From JAGVPT01 sp963717445 (lineage in GTDB: Bacteria; Bacteroidota; Ignavibacteria; UBA10030; UBA8401): DNA of 64,000 bases. The position numbers and the translations under genes were made by a program. The DNA lies in the NCBI GenBank assembly GCA_963717445.1, contig OY970334.1, forward strand, positions 3,534,001 through 3,598,000, given 5' to 3'. The notes under the pieces are model-generated. The model worked only from the letters and a program-made list of their open reading frames with translations. It made no database searches and was not told the origin of the DNA. Below, one piece after another: positions 52,610-61,406 of this stretch (position 1 is its first letter; each line of letters opens with the position of its first letter).

Positions 52610-53336
52610 AAAATCTGCCCCACGGGGACGGACTTCGAAAAAAGAAAATGTTCCTGCAGAGAACATTCAAGAGGAGAAACCTGTCGAGGTAAAAGGAGAG
52701 ATCGGTCTCTCGAACGAGGCCGAATTGTTCGCAGATTCCGATGCATCGGATGTCAACAAGATCCATCTTCGCATTGTGTCGCGCGAGCAAGGCGAACCGG
52801 AAGAAGGGTTTGAACCGACCCCTTCGTGGGTGTGGGCGATCTCTGTGATCCTGTTGTTCGCTATGGGTTATTATCTCGGCAAATACGGCGGCACATTTGG
52901 GACGGTAGCGCATGAGGTTGAAGAGCCCCAGGCGTTTACCGGGGGCCAAGTGAAGGCGGAAGTGAAGGGAGATATGGTCTACGCCGGCGTTTGCCAGGCA
53001 TGTCATCAAGTCGACGGTAAAGGAGTCGCAGGTAAATATCCGCCGCTCGCCGGGTCGGAGTGGTTGCTGCAGGATTCGTTCACTCCAGTTCGCATTGTTT
53101 TGTTCGGGTTGGAAGGAGAAATCATTGTCAAGGGGAATGGTTTTAACAACAAGATGCCTGAATTTCACGATAAACTTTCGAACGAAGAAATTGCGGCAGC
53201 GATATCCTTTGCACGTTCCTCGTTTGGCAATAAAGGAGTACCGGTATTTCCTGCCGAGGTGGATAGTATGAGAAAGGTGTATAGCGGCAGGGGTCCGTGG
53301 AGTTCGGCAGAACTGCAAAGCTTAAGAAAGAAGTAG
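52587..53336 (+). CDS. ccoP: Monohaem CcoP-like cytochrome c subunit
   Basis: A 249-residue protein with a basic, charged N-terminal tail of ~60 residues, one transmembrane helix near residues 82-97, and a single CxxCH (CQACH, Cys136, Cys139, His140). Classic CcoP has two haems; this form has one, so it is a shortened variant of cbb3 subunit III, perhaps more dependent on ccoO or on alternative complex III for electron input. It starts inside ccoO and ends 2 nt before actA, so the oxidase and complex III genes are one transcription unit. Confidence 0.88.
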   Translation: MIPRRKNKKSAPRGRTSKKENVPAENIQEEKPVEVKGEIGLSNEAELFADSDASDVNKIHLRIVSREQGEPEEGFEPTPSWVWAISVILLFAMGYYLGKYGGTFGTVAHEVEEPQAFTGGQVKAEVKGDMVYAGVCQACHQVDGKGVAGKYPPLAGSEWLLQDSFTPVRIVLFGLEGEIIVKGNGFNNKMPEFHDKLSNEEIAAAISFARSSFGNKGVPVFPAEVDSMRKVYSGRGPWSSAELQSLRKK

Positions 53337-53338
53337 CG

Positions 53339-53854
53339 ATGAGTTTTTCGTCGTCAAAATTTTTGCTTCAAATATTTTTTCTCTTCCTGATTGAATCAAT
53401 TGTATTTATTGCGGCTGGCTGCGAAAAACAAGAATTGAAGCCGCGTCAGCCGATTGCATTCAGCCATAAGATTCATGCCGGGGATTATCGGATGAGTTGC
53501 CAGTACTGCCACAGCGGGGCGCGCCGTGGAAAAGCCGCGATGATTCCATCCGTCCAGACTTGTATGGGGTGCCACAAGCTTGTTGCGGCGACGAAACCCG
53601 AGGTTCAGAAAATCCGCAAAGCGTGGGATGAAAAACAACCGATTCGGTGGACGAAAATGAACGTGCTTCCGGATTTTGTCTATTTCAATCACCAGCCCCA
53701 TATTCTGAAAAATATCCCGTGCCAGAAATGTCACGGCGAAATACAGACAATGAGCGAAGTAGTACCGCCGTTCAAACTGGCAGACATGTCCTATTGCATC
53801 GGATGCCATAAAGACAACAATGCAAGCATCGATTGCTGGACGTGCCATAGATAA
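53339..53854 (+). CDS. actA: Alternative complex III pentahaem cytochrome c subunit
   Basis: A 171-residue lipoprotein (lipobox FIAAGCEK) with five CxxCH haem motifs: CQYCH, CMGCH, CQKCH, CIGCH and CWTCH. The text QPIAFSHKIHAGDYRMSCQYCHSGA is characteristic of ActA. It passes electrons from the iron-sulfur subunit ActB towards cytochrome c. It follows ccoP directly, an arrangement that fits a complex III-oxidase supercomplex. Confidence 0.94.
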   Translation: MSFSSSKFLLQIFFLFLIESIVFIAAGCEKQELKPRQPIAFSHKIHAGDYRMSCQYCHSGARRGKAAMIPSVQTCMGCHKLVAATKPEVQKIRKAWDEKQPIRWTKMNVLPDFVYFNHQPHILKNIPCQKCHGEIQTMSEVVPPFKLADMSYCIGCHKDNNASIDCWTCHR

Positions 53855-53877
53855 TTAAGAATTAGGAATTAAGAATT

Positions 53878-53996
53878 GAGACTTCTGAATAATTTTAAAA
53901 ATATGGCTCACGCAAAGACGCAAAGTGACAAAGTGATTTAAAAACAGAGTCTTTGCGCCTTCGCGGCTTGGCGAGAGACAATTTTTCAGAAGCCTC
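53878..53996. repeat. Family B element, full copy (119 bp), inside the act operon
   Basis: The ends GAGACTTCTGAATAAT and ATTTTTCAGAAGCCTC are inverted repeats with two mismatches. The interior is the same imperfect palindrome (CGCAAAGACGCAAAGTGAC / CTTTGCGCCTTCGCGGCTTG). An AATTAAGAATTAGGAATTAAG tract precedes it. It lies between actA and the DinB-like gene, so it would be transcribed with the operon. Confidence 0.8.
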
Positions 53997-54076
53997 GAAT
54001 TATGAATTAGGGAAACAGGCTTAAAAGCAAAGAGCTAAAGCCTAAAAGCCAACACCTTATCTCAGGAACAAAATAT

Positions 54077-54595
54077 ATGCAAGAAACACCGCAGCAGTAC
54101 ACAGCAAGAATTCTCGGATACCAGGAGGGGACAGAGCCATTGAAAATTCTGCGGGGGACACCAAAGAAGATTCAACTTCTTATTAAAGGCGTTCCTAAAA
54201 AGAAATTGACGACAAGGCCCGAGCCGGCAAAATGGTCTGTAGCAGAGATTCTTGCACATCTTACCGATACGGAGCTTGTTTCCGGTTTCAGGATCCGGAT
54301 GACGCTTGGACTGAACGGAACGCCGATTCAGGGTTTTGACCAGAACGTGTGGGCTGAGAAATTCAATTATAGAAAACGCGACCCGGAGAAATCGTTGGAC
54401 ATGTTTCGGACGCTTCGCGAAAACAATCTTGTTCTTTTGAAGTCAGTTCCAAAAGCAATGTGGGAGAATTACGGAATCCACTCGGAACGTGGAGTGGAGA
54501 CCGTGACCAGAATTACAGAAATGGTTGCAGGACATGACATCAACCATATGAAGCAGATTGAAAGGATTGTAAAGCAGAGGCGCAAGGGACATTAA
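54077..54595 (+). CDS. DinB-like four-helix metal-binding protein
   Basis: A 172-residue DinB/DUF664-type four-helix bundle. Candidate metal histidines are in EILAHLTDTEL and AGHDINHMKQIERIV, the usual triad. Such enzymes are often thiol-S-transferases that use bacillithiol or mycothiol, which fits the bacilliredoxin at 30.2 kb (inference). Its place between actA and actB looks like a later insertion into the complex III operon, flanked by family B and AT-rich sequence. Confidence 0.85.
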   Translation: MQETPQQYTARILGYQEGTEPLKILRGTPKKIQLLIKGVPKKKLTTRPEPAKWSVAEILAHLTDTELVSGFRIRMTLGLNGTPIQGFDQNVWAEKFNYRKRDPEKSLDMFRTLRENNLVLLKSVPKAMWENYGIHSERGVETVTRITEMVAGHDINHMKQIERIVKQRRKGH

Positions 54596-54630
54596 ATTTT
54601 CGGAAGCTCCAGCAAATAAAATTATACTCA

Positions 54631-57579
54631 ATGCAATTACAGCGTAGAGATTTTCTCAAACTTGTCGGGGCGACAACGGTTGCCACTGCGCTTCCCGGCT
54701 GCGGTATCAAACAGCCGAAATCGCTGATACCGTACGTGATTCCCGAGGAAAATATCATTCCAGGAAAGGCAGTCTGGTATGCAAGCGTCTGCCGGGAATG
54801 CCCGGCTGGTTGCGGAATTTCAGTTCGTGTTCGCGAAGGTCGAGCCGTTAAAGTTGAAGGGAATCCTTTTCATCCCGTGAATAATGGCGCGCTATGCGCT
54901 CGTGGTCAGGCCTCGCTGCACGGACTGTACAATCCGGATCGAATTCAACAGCCGATGAGGAAGAAATCGGACGGAAGCTGGGAAACGATAAGTTGGGACG
55001 AAGCAGAAAAATATTTTATCGAAGAAATCCAGAAGATTCAAAAAAGCGGTCGGGGTGGCGATGTTGTATTCATGACTCAGTATGCGAGCGGCGCAGTCGA
55101 TGAGCTGGTTGACAAGTGGCTCGCGGCAATCGGCTCAAAAAGACGCATTCGCTACGAACCGTTCGCACACGAATCAGTTAAGAAGGCTAACGACCTGATG
55201 TTTGGCATCAATCAGGTGCCGGTATATAATTTTGCCGACGCTGATACGGTGATGGCATTCGGCGCCGATTTTTTAGAAACGTGGATATCTCCCGTCGAGT
55301 TCACAAAAGGCTTCTCAAAACATCGCGGTTTCAAAAATGGAAGACGGGGAACTTTTTTCTTCGTCGGTCCCCGTTTGTCGATGACCGCAACGAATGCCGA
55401 TGAATGGTTCGCCGTCAATCCGGGAACCGAGGGGATATTCGCTCTCGGGCTTGTTAAAGTTATTCTCGACAACAAAGCAGCAAGCGGTATCTCACCGGCG
55501 GAAGCAGCGCGTATCGCGTCATTAGTCAGTTCCTATTCTCTCGACAAGGTTGAAAAGTCGACGAGCATTACATCGGGAAAAATTCAGAAAGCAGCCCTCG
55601 CGTTCGTAAAGGCAAAGTCGGGCCTGGCAGTGGCCGGGGGGACGACGGTTGAAGGGGGCGATGGTGCAGCGATCGTTGCAGCAGTGAATTTATTGAATTA
55701 TGTATGTGGAAATATCGGGAAGAGGTTAACGTTTGACAATTCCAGCATCTCCAATCTAAATTCATACCAGGACATCGCGAAACTTGTCGATGAGATGAAC
55801 CTGGAAAAAGTTTCAGCGTTCATTGTTGCCGGTGCGAACCCTGTGTTTACTACGCCCGAAGGACTCGATTTCAACGAAGCGATGAAGAAAGTTCCGTTCA
55901 CGGTCAGTATTTCCAGTTTTATTACTGAAACATCAACATTGACGAATCTTATCCTTCCCGCGCATACTCCGCTGGAGAGCTGGGGAGATGTTGAAACAGA
56001 GCCGGGAGTCTATGGGCTGATGCAGCCGGCAATGCAGCCTGTTTTCAAAACCAAAATGTTTGGAGATATTCTTCTCGACACCGGAAAGAAATTGAGCAAA
56101 TCTTCAGAGCTCAGTGCAGCCACAATGTACGATTATGTACGTGAGCGGTGGAGAGCGCTTCATAAGAAAACAGGTGAGAAATCGGAGTTCGAGGATTTCT
56201 GGATTGAAAGCTTGGCGCGTGGAGGTTACTGGGATTCACCAAAACCCAAAACCCAAATTCCAAAACTGGCAGCAAGCTTCGACGGGGCGATTTTCTCCAG
56301 GATGAAAAAGGTCGACACCGAACCGGGAAAGAATTTTGCTTTAGTTGTTTACCCGTCACTTAGCCATTACGATGGCCGCGGTGCGAACCGTCCCTGGCTT
56401 CAGGAACTCCCTGACCCGATGATGATGAATGTGTGGGACTCGTGGGTTGAAATTCACCCGCAAGATGCCGCAGCAGCCGGAATCGGAACAGGTGATGCGA
56501 TTCAGGTCTCGTCACCATACGCACGGTTCGATCTTCCGGCCCAGGTCTCGACGGCGGTGAAGCCCGGCGTTGTTGCAATTCCGATCGGTCAAGGACATAC
56601 ATCGTATGGCAGATATGCCGATAATGTCGGACACAATCCGATTGATTTGCTCGACCCGAAGCCCTCCGAAAGAACCGGCGGACTTGAATGGGCGGGAATG
56701 AAAGTTGAGCTGCTAAAGAAATCCGACCGGCTTGTTTTGGCAACTGTATCGGGGAGCGACGTACAGCATGACAGGGGAATAGTGCAGAGTGTTCCGCTTG
56801 CTGAATTGGTCGAGCCTCACACGATGACGCCCGCTGGTGAACATAACGAAGAAGCGCCTTCAATGTACGCCGACCATGAATATCCGAATCATCGCTGGGG
56901 AATGACGATCGATATTGACAAGTGCACAGGGTGCAGCGCCTGTGTCACAGCATGCTATGCCGAAAATAATGTTCCGGTTGTTGGCAAGGAACAAGTTGCA
57001 GTTGGACGAGAGATGGCGTGGATTCGCATCGAACGGTATTTCGATGAGCACAGCGAAATGCCGCATGCTGATTTTGCACCGATGTTATGCCAGCAATGCG
57101 ATGATGCCCCGTGCGAAACGGTCTGTCCTGTCTACGCAGCGTACCATACCGAAGAAGGGCTCAATGGTCAAGTTTATAACCGATGTATAGGTACTCGATA
57201 CTGTGCAAACAATTGTCCTTATAAAGTACGAAGGTTCAATTGGTTTGAAGCTGAATGGGTCGAGCCTCTCAACTGGCAATTGAATCCGGATGTGACTGTG
57301 CGCTCGAAAGGTGTTATGGAGAAATGTACTTTCTGTGTTCAGCGGATCGTTGACGGAAAGAACACAGCGCGCAATGAACGGCGCTCGGTGCGTGACGGAG
57401 AAATTATTCCAGCATGTGCGCAAACATGTCCGGCCGAAGCAATTATCTTTGGCGATCTCAAAGATGTAAACAGTAGGGTTTCCAAACTCATTGCCGAAGA
57501 GGATCAACGCGACTACAAGGTGCTTGAGGAATTGAATACGCGACCTGCGGTGACGTATTTGAAAGCCATTAAAAGATAA
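54631..57579 (+). CDS. actB: Alternative complex III molybdopterin/iron-sulfur subunit
   Basis: A 982-residue fused subunit. It begins with a twin-arginine signal (QRRDFLKLVGATTVA). The molybdopterin oxidoreductase-like part has VCRECPAGCGISV. The C-terminal part carries four iron-sulfur motifs: KCTGCSACVTACYAEN, CQQCDDAPCETVCPVYA, CIGTRYCANNCPYKVRRF and CTFCVQRI...CAQTCPAEAI. ActB oxidises no molybdenum substrate in known complexes but relays electrons to ActA. The length matches fused ActB1-ActB2. Confidence 0.95.
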   Translation: MQLQRRDFLKLVGATTVATALPGCGIKQPKSLIPYVIPEENIIPGKAVWYASVCRECPAGCGISVRVREGRAVKVEGNPFHPVNNGALCARGQASLHGLYNPDRIQQPMRKKSDGSWETISWDEAEKYFIEEIQKIQKSGRGGDVVFMTQYASGAVDELVDKWLAAIGSKRRIRYEPFAHESVKKANDLMFGINQVPVYNFADADTVMAFGADFLETWISPVEFTKGFSKHRGFKNGRRGTFFFVGPRLSMTATNADEWFAVNPGTEGIFALGLVKVILDNKAASGISPAEAARIASLVSSYSLDKVEKSTSITSGKIQKAALAFVKAKSGLAVAGGTTVEGGDGAAIVAAVNLLNYVCGNIGKRLTFDNSSISNLNSYQDIAKLVDEMNLEKVSAFIVAGANPVFTTPEGLDFNEAMKKVPFTVSISSFITETSTLTNLILPAHTPLESWGDVETEPGVYGLMQPAMQPVFKTKMFGDILLDTGKKLSKSSELSAATMYDYVRERWRALHKKTGEKSEFEDFWIESLARGGYWDSPKPKTQIPKLAASFDGAIFSRMKKVDTEPGKNFALVVYPSLSHYDGRGANRPWLQELPDPMMMNVWDSWVEIHPQDAAAAGIGTGDAIQVSSPYARFDLPAQVSTAVKPGVVAIPIGQGHTSYGRYADNVGHNPIDLLDPKPSERTGGLEWAGMKVELLKKSDRLVLATVSGSDVQHDRGIVQSVPLAELVEPHTMTPAGEHNEEAPSMYADHEYPNHRWGMTIDIDKCTGCSACVTACYAENNVPVVGKEQVAVGREMAWIRIERYFDEHSEMPHADFAPMLCQQCDDAPCETVCPVYAAYHTEEGLNGQVYNRCIGTRYCANNCPYKVRRFNWFEAEWVEPLNWQLNPDVTVRSKGVMEKCTFCVQRIVDGKNTARNERRSVRDGEIIPACAQTCPAEAIIFGDLKDVNSRVSKLIAEEDQRDYKVLEELNTRPAVTYLKAIKR

Positions 57580-57595
57580 TTAAGAATTATGAATT

Positions 57596-57713
57596 GAGGC
57601 TTCTGAGAAATTGTCTCTCGCCAAGCCGCAAAGGCGCAGAGGTCCTGTTTTTAAATCATTTTGCGACTTTGCGTCTCGCGTGAACCATACTTTTAAAATT
57701 ATTCAGAAGTCTC
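57596..57713. repeat. Family B element, full copy (118 bp), opposite orientation
   Basis: The same element as at 53878, but reversed: GAGGCTTCTGAGAAAT at the left and ATTATTCAGAAGTCTC at the right, with TTGTCTCTCGCCAAGCCGC facing GACTTTGCGTCTCGCG. AATTAAGAATT tracts flank it on both sides. It lies between actB and actC. Confidence 0.8.
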
Positions 57714-57777
57714 GAATTAGGAATTAAGAATGATGGAATGGCTGGAATGAAGATCATTGGAATGATTGATTTTACTT

Positions 57778-59103
57778 ATGACTGAAGACTACAAACTAAA
57801 TTACACTGAAACTGACATCGATTTGATGCAGTCGCTGAAAGCGCCGGGAAAAGGTTATTGGATTTTATTGACCTTTTTATTCCTGTTGATTTGTGCCGGC
57901 GGGTACGCTTGGGGGGTACAAATTGCGAACGGTATCGGCGAGGCGGGAATGAATAATCCTGTCGGGTGGGGGATGTATATTTCGACATTTGTGTTTTGGG
58001 TCGGTATTGCACATTCCGGCACGCTCATCTCAGCTATCTTATTCTTGTTCCGAGTAAAGTGGCGAGCGGCTGTCTATCGCAGCGCTGAAGCGGTCACAAT
58101 TTTCGGCCTGGCCACAGCGGGATTGTTTCCGTTAATCCATCTCGGAAGAGTCTGGGTCGTGCAATGGATTTTTCCGGTTCCAAATTTCGGCGGACTTTGG
58201 CCAAATTTCCGTTCGCCGCTTGCATGGGACGTTCTTGCCGTAGCAACGTATCTCATCGCTAGCTCATTATTTTTCACCTTGGGGATGATGCCCGATGTCG
58301 CAATTGTCCGGGACAAAGCAATCGGATGGAGAAAAAAAGTTTACGGCTTGCTCGCTATGGGCTGGCAAGGAAGCGATAATCAGTGGAGACACTATACCGC
58401 CGCCTACCTCTTTCTTGCAGCGCTCTCTACGCCGCTCGTTATTTCCGTTCATAGCATTGTATCGTGGGACTTTGCAATGAGCATTGTTCCGGGTTGGCAC
58501 AGCACTATCTTCGCGCCGTACTTTGTTGCGGGCGCGATTCACTCCGGGCTGGCAATGGTCGTCTTGCTCCTCGTGCCGATGCGAAAGGCATTCAAGATTG
58601 AAAAATATATTACAATATATCATCTCGAAAGCCTTGCCAAGTTTATGATTTTTACTGCCCTGATCGTGGGTTTCGCGTATGCGATTGAATTATTTATTGC
58701 ATGGTATAGCGGAAATCCATACGAACGGGCGATTTTTATTTACCGGATGACGGGCGATTACGCATGGGCGTTTTGGCTCCTTATAACGACCAATGTTGCC
58801 GTGCCGATGCTTCTCTGGTCAAAGAAAATCCGAACTAGCGTACCGTGGCTTGTCGTGATTTGCATCTCCGTAGAGATCGGCATGTGGCTTGAGCGTTTCA
58901 TCATCATTGTCACGTCCCTCGCACACGATTATCTTCCTTATGCATGGGGAACATACACGCCTACGCTTGTCGATAGTTTCATCATTATCGGCAGTTTTGC
59001 ATGGTTTTTCTTTCTCTTCATGGTATTTTCAAAAACCCTTCCCGTGGTCTCGATGTGGGAAGTAAAAGAACAAATTGATCCGCCAATGAAATCGCAATTG
59101 TAA
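57778..59103 (+). CDS. actC: Alternative complex III NrfD-like membrane subunit
   Basis: A 441-residue NrfD/PsrC-type membrane protein with about ten helices. It contains NPVGWGMYISTFVFWVGIAHSGTLISAILFLFRVKWRAA, a conserved quinol-binding block with a helix His, and LFPLIHLGRVW. It oxidises menaquinol and may move protons. The ATG at 57778 is chosen over a TTG 12 nt upstream. Its stop overlaps the start of actD by one base. Confidence 0.94.
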   Translation: MTEDYKLNYTETDIDLMQSLKAPGKGYWILLTFLFLLICAGGYAWGVQIANGIGEAGMNNPVGWGMYISTFVFWVGIAHSGTLISAILFLFRVKWRAAVYRSAEAVTIFGLATAGLFPLIHLGRVWVVQWIFPVPNFGGLWPNFRSPLAWDVLAVATYLIASSLFFTLGMMPDVAIVRDKAIGWRKKVYGLLAMGWQGSDNQWRHYTAAYLFLAALSTPLVISVHSIVSWDFAMSIVPGWHSTIFAPYFVAGAIHSGLAMVVLLLVPMRKAFKIEKYITIYHLESLAKFMIFTALIVGFAYAIELFIAWYSGNPYERAIFIYRMTGDYAWAFWLLITTNVAVPMLLWSKKIRTSVPWLVVICISVEIGMWLERFIIIVTSLAHDYLPYAWGTYTPTLVDSFIIIGSFAWFFFLFMVFSKTLPVVSMWEVKEQIDPPMKSQL

Positions 59104-59624
59104 TGCCGATGCCCACCCGAACATATCGCTTTGGTATTTTTGGTCATCTCGATACGTGCATCGCCGTCATCAAACAATTGCCGCACGAAGGATTTAAGGA
59201 GATCGAAGTCTATTCTCCAACTCCACATCATGAAATTTCCTCCGCCCTCGGCAGGAAACCAAGCCAGGTGCGCGTCTTCACGCTGATCGGCGGTTTGACC
59301 GGCCTGATCGCGGGCTGGGCGATGACCATTGGCTCGACAATGATTTTTCCGATCATTGTCGGCGGAAAACCGATTATTTCTATTCCGCCGTTCGGCGTTG
59401 TCTCGTATATCACCACAATTCTTTTCGGAACCATTGCAACATTTTTCGGATTTTTGGTGAATGCTCGCATCCCTCAAATAAAAATTGTTGAAGGATATGA
59501 TGAGCGCCTTTCGTCCGACCATTACGGCATCCTCGCGTACTGCTTACCGGAAGATGTCGTGAAACTTGAGAAATTATTGAAACACCTGGGAGCAGAAAGC
59601 GTCACGAGGTCGCAAGGCTTATAA
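59103..59624 (+). CDS. actD: Alternative complex III subunit ActD (DUF3341)
   Basis: A 173-residue protein with a soluble N-terminal part (GIFGHLDTCIAVIKQLPHEGFKEIEVYSPTPHHEI) and two transmembrane helices, matching DUF3341/ActD. The segment IGGLTGLIAGWAMTIGSTM is the first helix hairpin. It has no known cofactor and supports assembly of ActC and ActF. The start overlaps the actC stop (TAATG). Confidence 0.93.
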   Translation: MPMPTRTYRFGIFGHLDTCIAVIKQLPHEGFKEIEVYSPTPHHEISSALGRKPSQVRVFTLIGGLTGLIAGWAMTIGSTMIFPIIVGGKPIISIPPFGVVSYITTILFGTIATFFGFLVNARIPQIKIVEGYDERLSSDHYGILAYCLPEDVVKLEKLLKHLGAESVTRSQGL

Positions 59625-60152
59625 ATGGACAGAATACAATCCAAATATTGGATCTTGTTATTTTCTTCTTTTGGCTTTCTTTTCATGACATTGTTTGCAG
59701 GATGCGAGAGCGAGCAGCCCGGCGAGCAAACAGAATATCGTACAGACATGTATTACCAGCCCTCGTTCAAACCGCAGGAAGACCCAATTCCGCACGTTGC
59801 CGGGACGGTCCCGATGTCCGGTTATGAACCCATCATCAAAGATTCCCTTCAGGCTGCGCGATTGAAAAATCCTTTCGTATTCACCAGGACATCGGAAGAC
59901 ACCGGAAAATTCTTGTTTAATACATACTGTATCGTTTGCCATGGCGTTGCGGCAAAGGGGGACGGACTCGTCGCTCCGAAATTTCAGACGCCTCCTGATT
60001 TAACGTTGCCGCTGTACAAGAAAGCCCCCGACGGGTACATTTATTTCGTGATTCGCAATGGGCACAACATCATGCCCCCGTATTACGAGCATACAACGCA
60101 ACGGGAACGATGGCTCATCGTCGCGCATCTTCGGAGGCTGCAGCAGCAATGA
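59625..60152 (+). CDS. actE: Alternative complex III monohaem cytochrome c subunit
   Basis: A 175-residue lipoprotein (lipobox LFAGC, Cys27) with one haem site CIVCH (Cys102, Cys105, His106), and RNGHNIMPPYY, which should supply the distal methionine. It hands electrons to a soluble or oxidase cytochrome. It starts right after actD and shares ATGA with actF. Confidence 0.94.
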   Translation: MDRIQSKYWILLFSSFGFLFMTLFAGCESEQPGEQTEYRTDMYYQPSFKPQEDPIPHVAGTVPMSGYEPIIKDSLQAARLKNPFVFTRTSEDTGKFLFNTYCIVCHGVAAKGDGLVAPKFQTPPDLTLPLYKKAPDGYIYFVIRNGHNIMPPYYEHTTQRERWLIVAHLRRLQQQ

Positions 60153-61363
60153 ATGATTCATCAGTGATATTTCCTTCTCAAGAACTTTCGCAACGGGTGC
60201 GCGGCACGCTCTGGACGTTGGTGACCATCGGCGCTTTTGCTTTTGTCGCTTCACTTGTTATGGGATATGCACAGCGCGCCTGGCAAATTTATTATGTGAA
60301 TTTTGTGTTGTGGACTGCGATCGCTCAAGGCGGTGTCGTCTTTTCCGCCGCGTATCGAATCACGAACGGAACTTGGGGTGAGCCGTTTCGCCGTACCGGC
60401 GAAGGGATGGTGAGTTTTCTCCCGGTGAGCTTCGTTCTTTTCATCGGAGTGTTTCTGGGCCGGTCGGAAATCTATCCATGGCTCCACGAGGCGACGGGCA
60501 AAGAATCATGGCTGAACGCGCCGTTTTTCTTCACGCGGGATGCGGCCGTATTCTTGTGTATGATGTGGCTGAGCTACAGATATGTCCGGACATCCCTCCG
60601 TCCTGAACTCGGGCAATACCGCGCACACATCCCTGAAAAGTTCCAGGGCTTTATTGGGCGCCTGGTGCGCGATTGGGAAGGAGATGATCGGGAGGCTGCG
60701 AAAAGTCTATCGGCCATTGCCAAGCTTGTTCCAGCGATGTTGATTTCGTTTGCCGTTCTTTATTCCCTCCTTGGGTTCGACCTGTTGATGTCGCTCGACC
60801 CGCGTTGGTACAGCACATTGTACGGCTGGCTCTTTTTTCTCCACGGATTTTACGGCGCACTTGTCGTGATCACGATTCTTACAATGACGGCAAGAAAGGC
60901 ATTCAAGCTTGAAACCGGGTTTACAACACGCCAGTTTCATGACCTCGGCAGACTGGTGATGGGCTTCTGCATGTTGTCGGGAGGATTTTATTGGTCTCAA
61001 TATTTAGTGATTTGGTACGGCAACCTTACGGAAGAGATTCCATATCTGCTGATGCGCTTTCGCAATCCGCTCTGGGCACCTTTCACGTGGTATTACATTA
61101 TCTTCGCTTTCTTTTTTCCCCTCGTCATTTTCCTCAGCAGACGGGCGAAAGAAAAACCGGCTGTTCTTGTTATTGTTGCGTCGATCATTCTTTCGTCATT
61201 GTTTGTGGAACGCTTCCTCGCAGTAGCTCCTTTCCTATGGCATGAATCATATCTTCCGTTCGGCATCATGGAATTGCTTGTGTCACTCGCTTTTGCCGCC
61301 GGCTTTGCGCTTGCATGGTTCAAGTTTATATCGATGGTTCCTCTCATCTCAAAGAAAGTTTGA
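60149..61363 (+). CDS. actF: Alternative complex III membrane subunit ActF
   Basis: A 404-residue membrane protein with about ten helices, an ActC-like paralogue. It has WTAIAQGGVVFSAAYRITNGTWGEPFRR, and SLDPRWYSTLYGWLFFLHGFYG typical of ActF. GGAGG lies 11 nt before ATG 60149, which overlaps the actE stop. It is the last act gene. The next 10 bp hold the target of an IS110 element. Confidence 0.93.
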   Translation: MNDSSVIFPSQELSQRVRGTLWTLVTIGAFAFVASLVMGYAQRAWQIYYVNFVLWTAIAQGGVVFSAAYRITNGTWGEPFRRTGEGMVSFLPVSFVLFIGVFLGRSEIYPWLHEATGKESWLNAPFFFTRDAAVFLCMMWLSYRYVRTSLRPELGQYRAHIPEKFQGFIGRLVRDWEGDDREAAKSLSAIAKLVPAMLISFAVLYSLLGFDLLMSLDPRWYSTLYGWLFFLHGFYGALVVITILTMTARKAFKLETGFTTRQFHDLGRLVMGFCMLSGGFYWSQYLVIWYGNLTEEIPYLLMRFRNPLWAPFTWYYIIFAFFFPLVIFLSRRAKEKPAVLVIVASIILSSLFVERFLAVAPFLWHESYLPFGIMELLVSLAFAAGFALAWFKFISMVPLISKKV

Positions 61364-61406
61364 ACCGCAAAGGTACTGTGTTAAGAGTCAAACGGTTTTC
61401 ATAATT

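Noticed and set aside
52434..53318. 294-codon minus-strand frame across ccoO/ccoP
   Set aside because: It is antisense to well-supported oxidase subunits and has unlikely composition.
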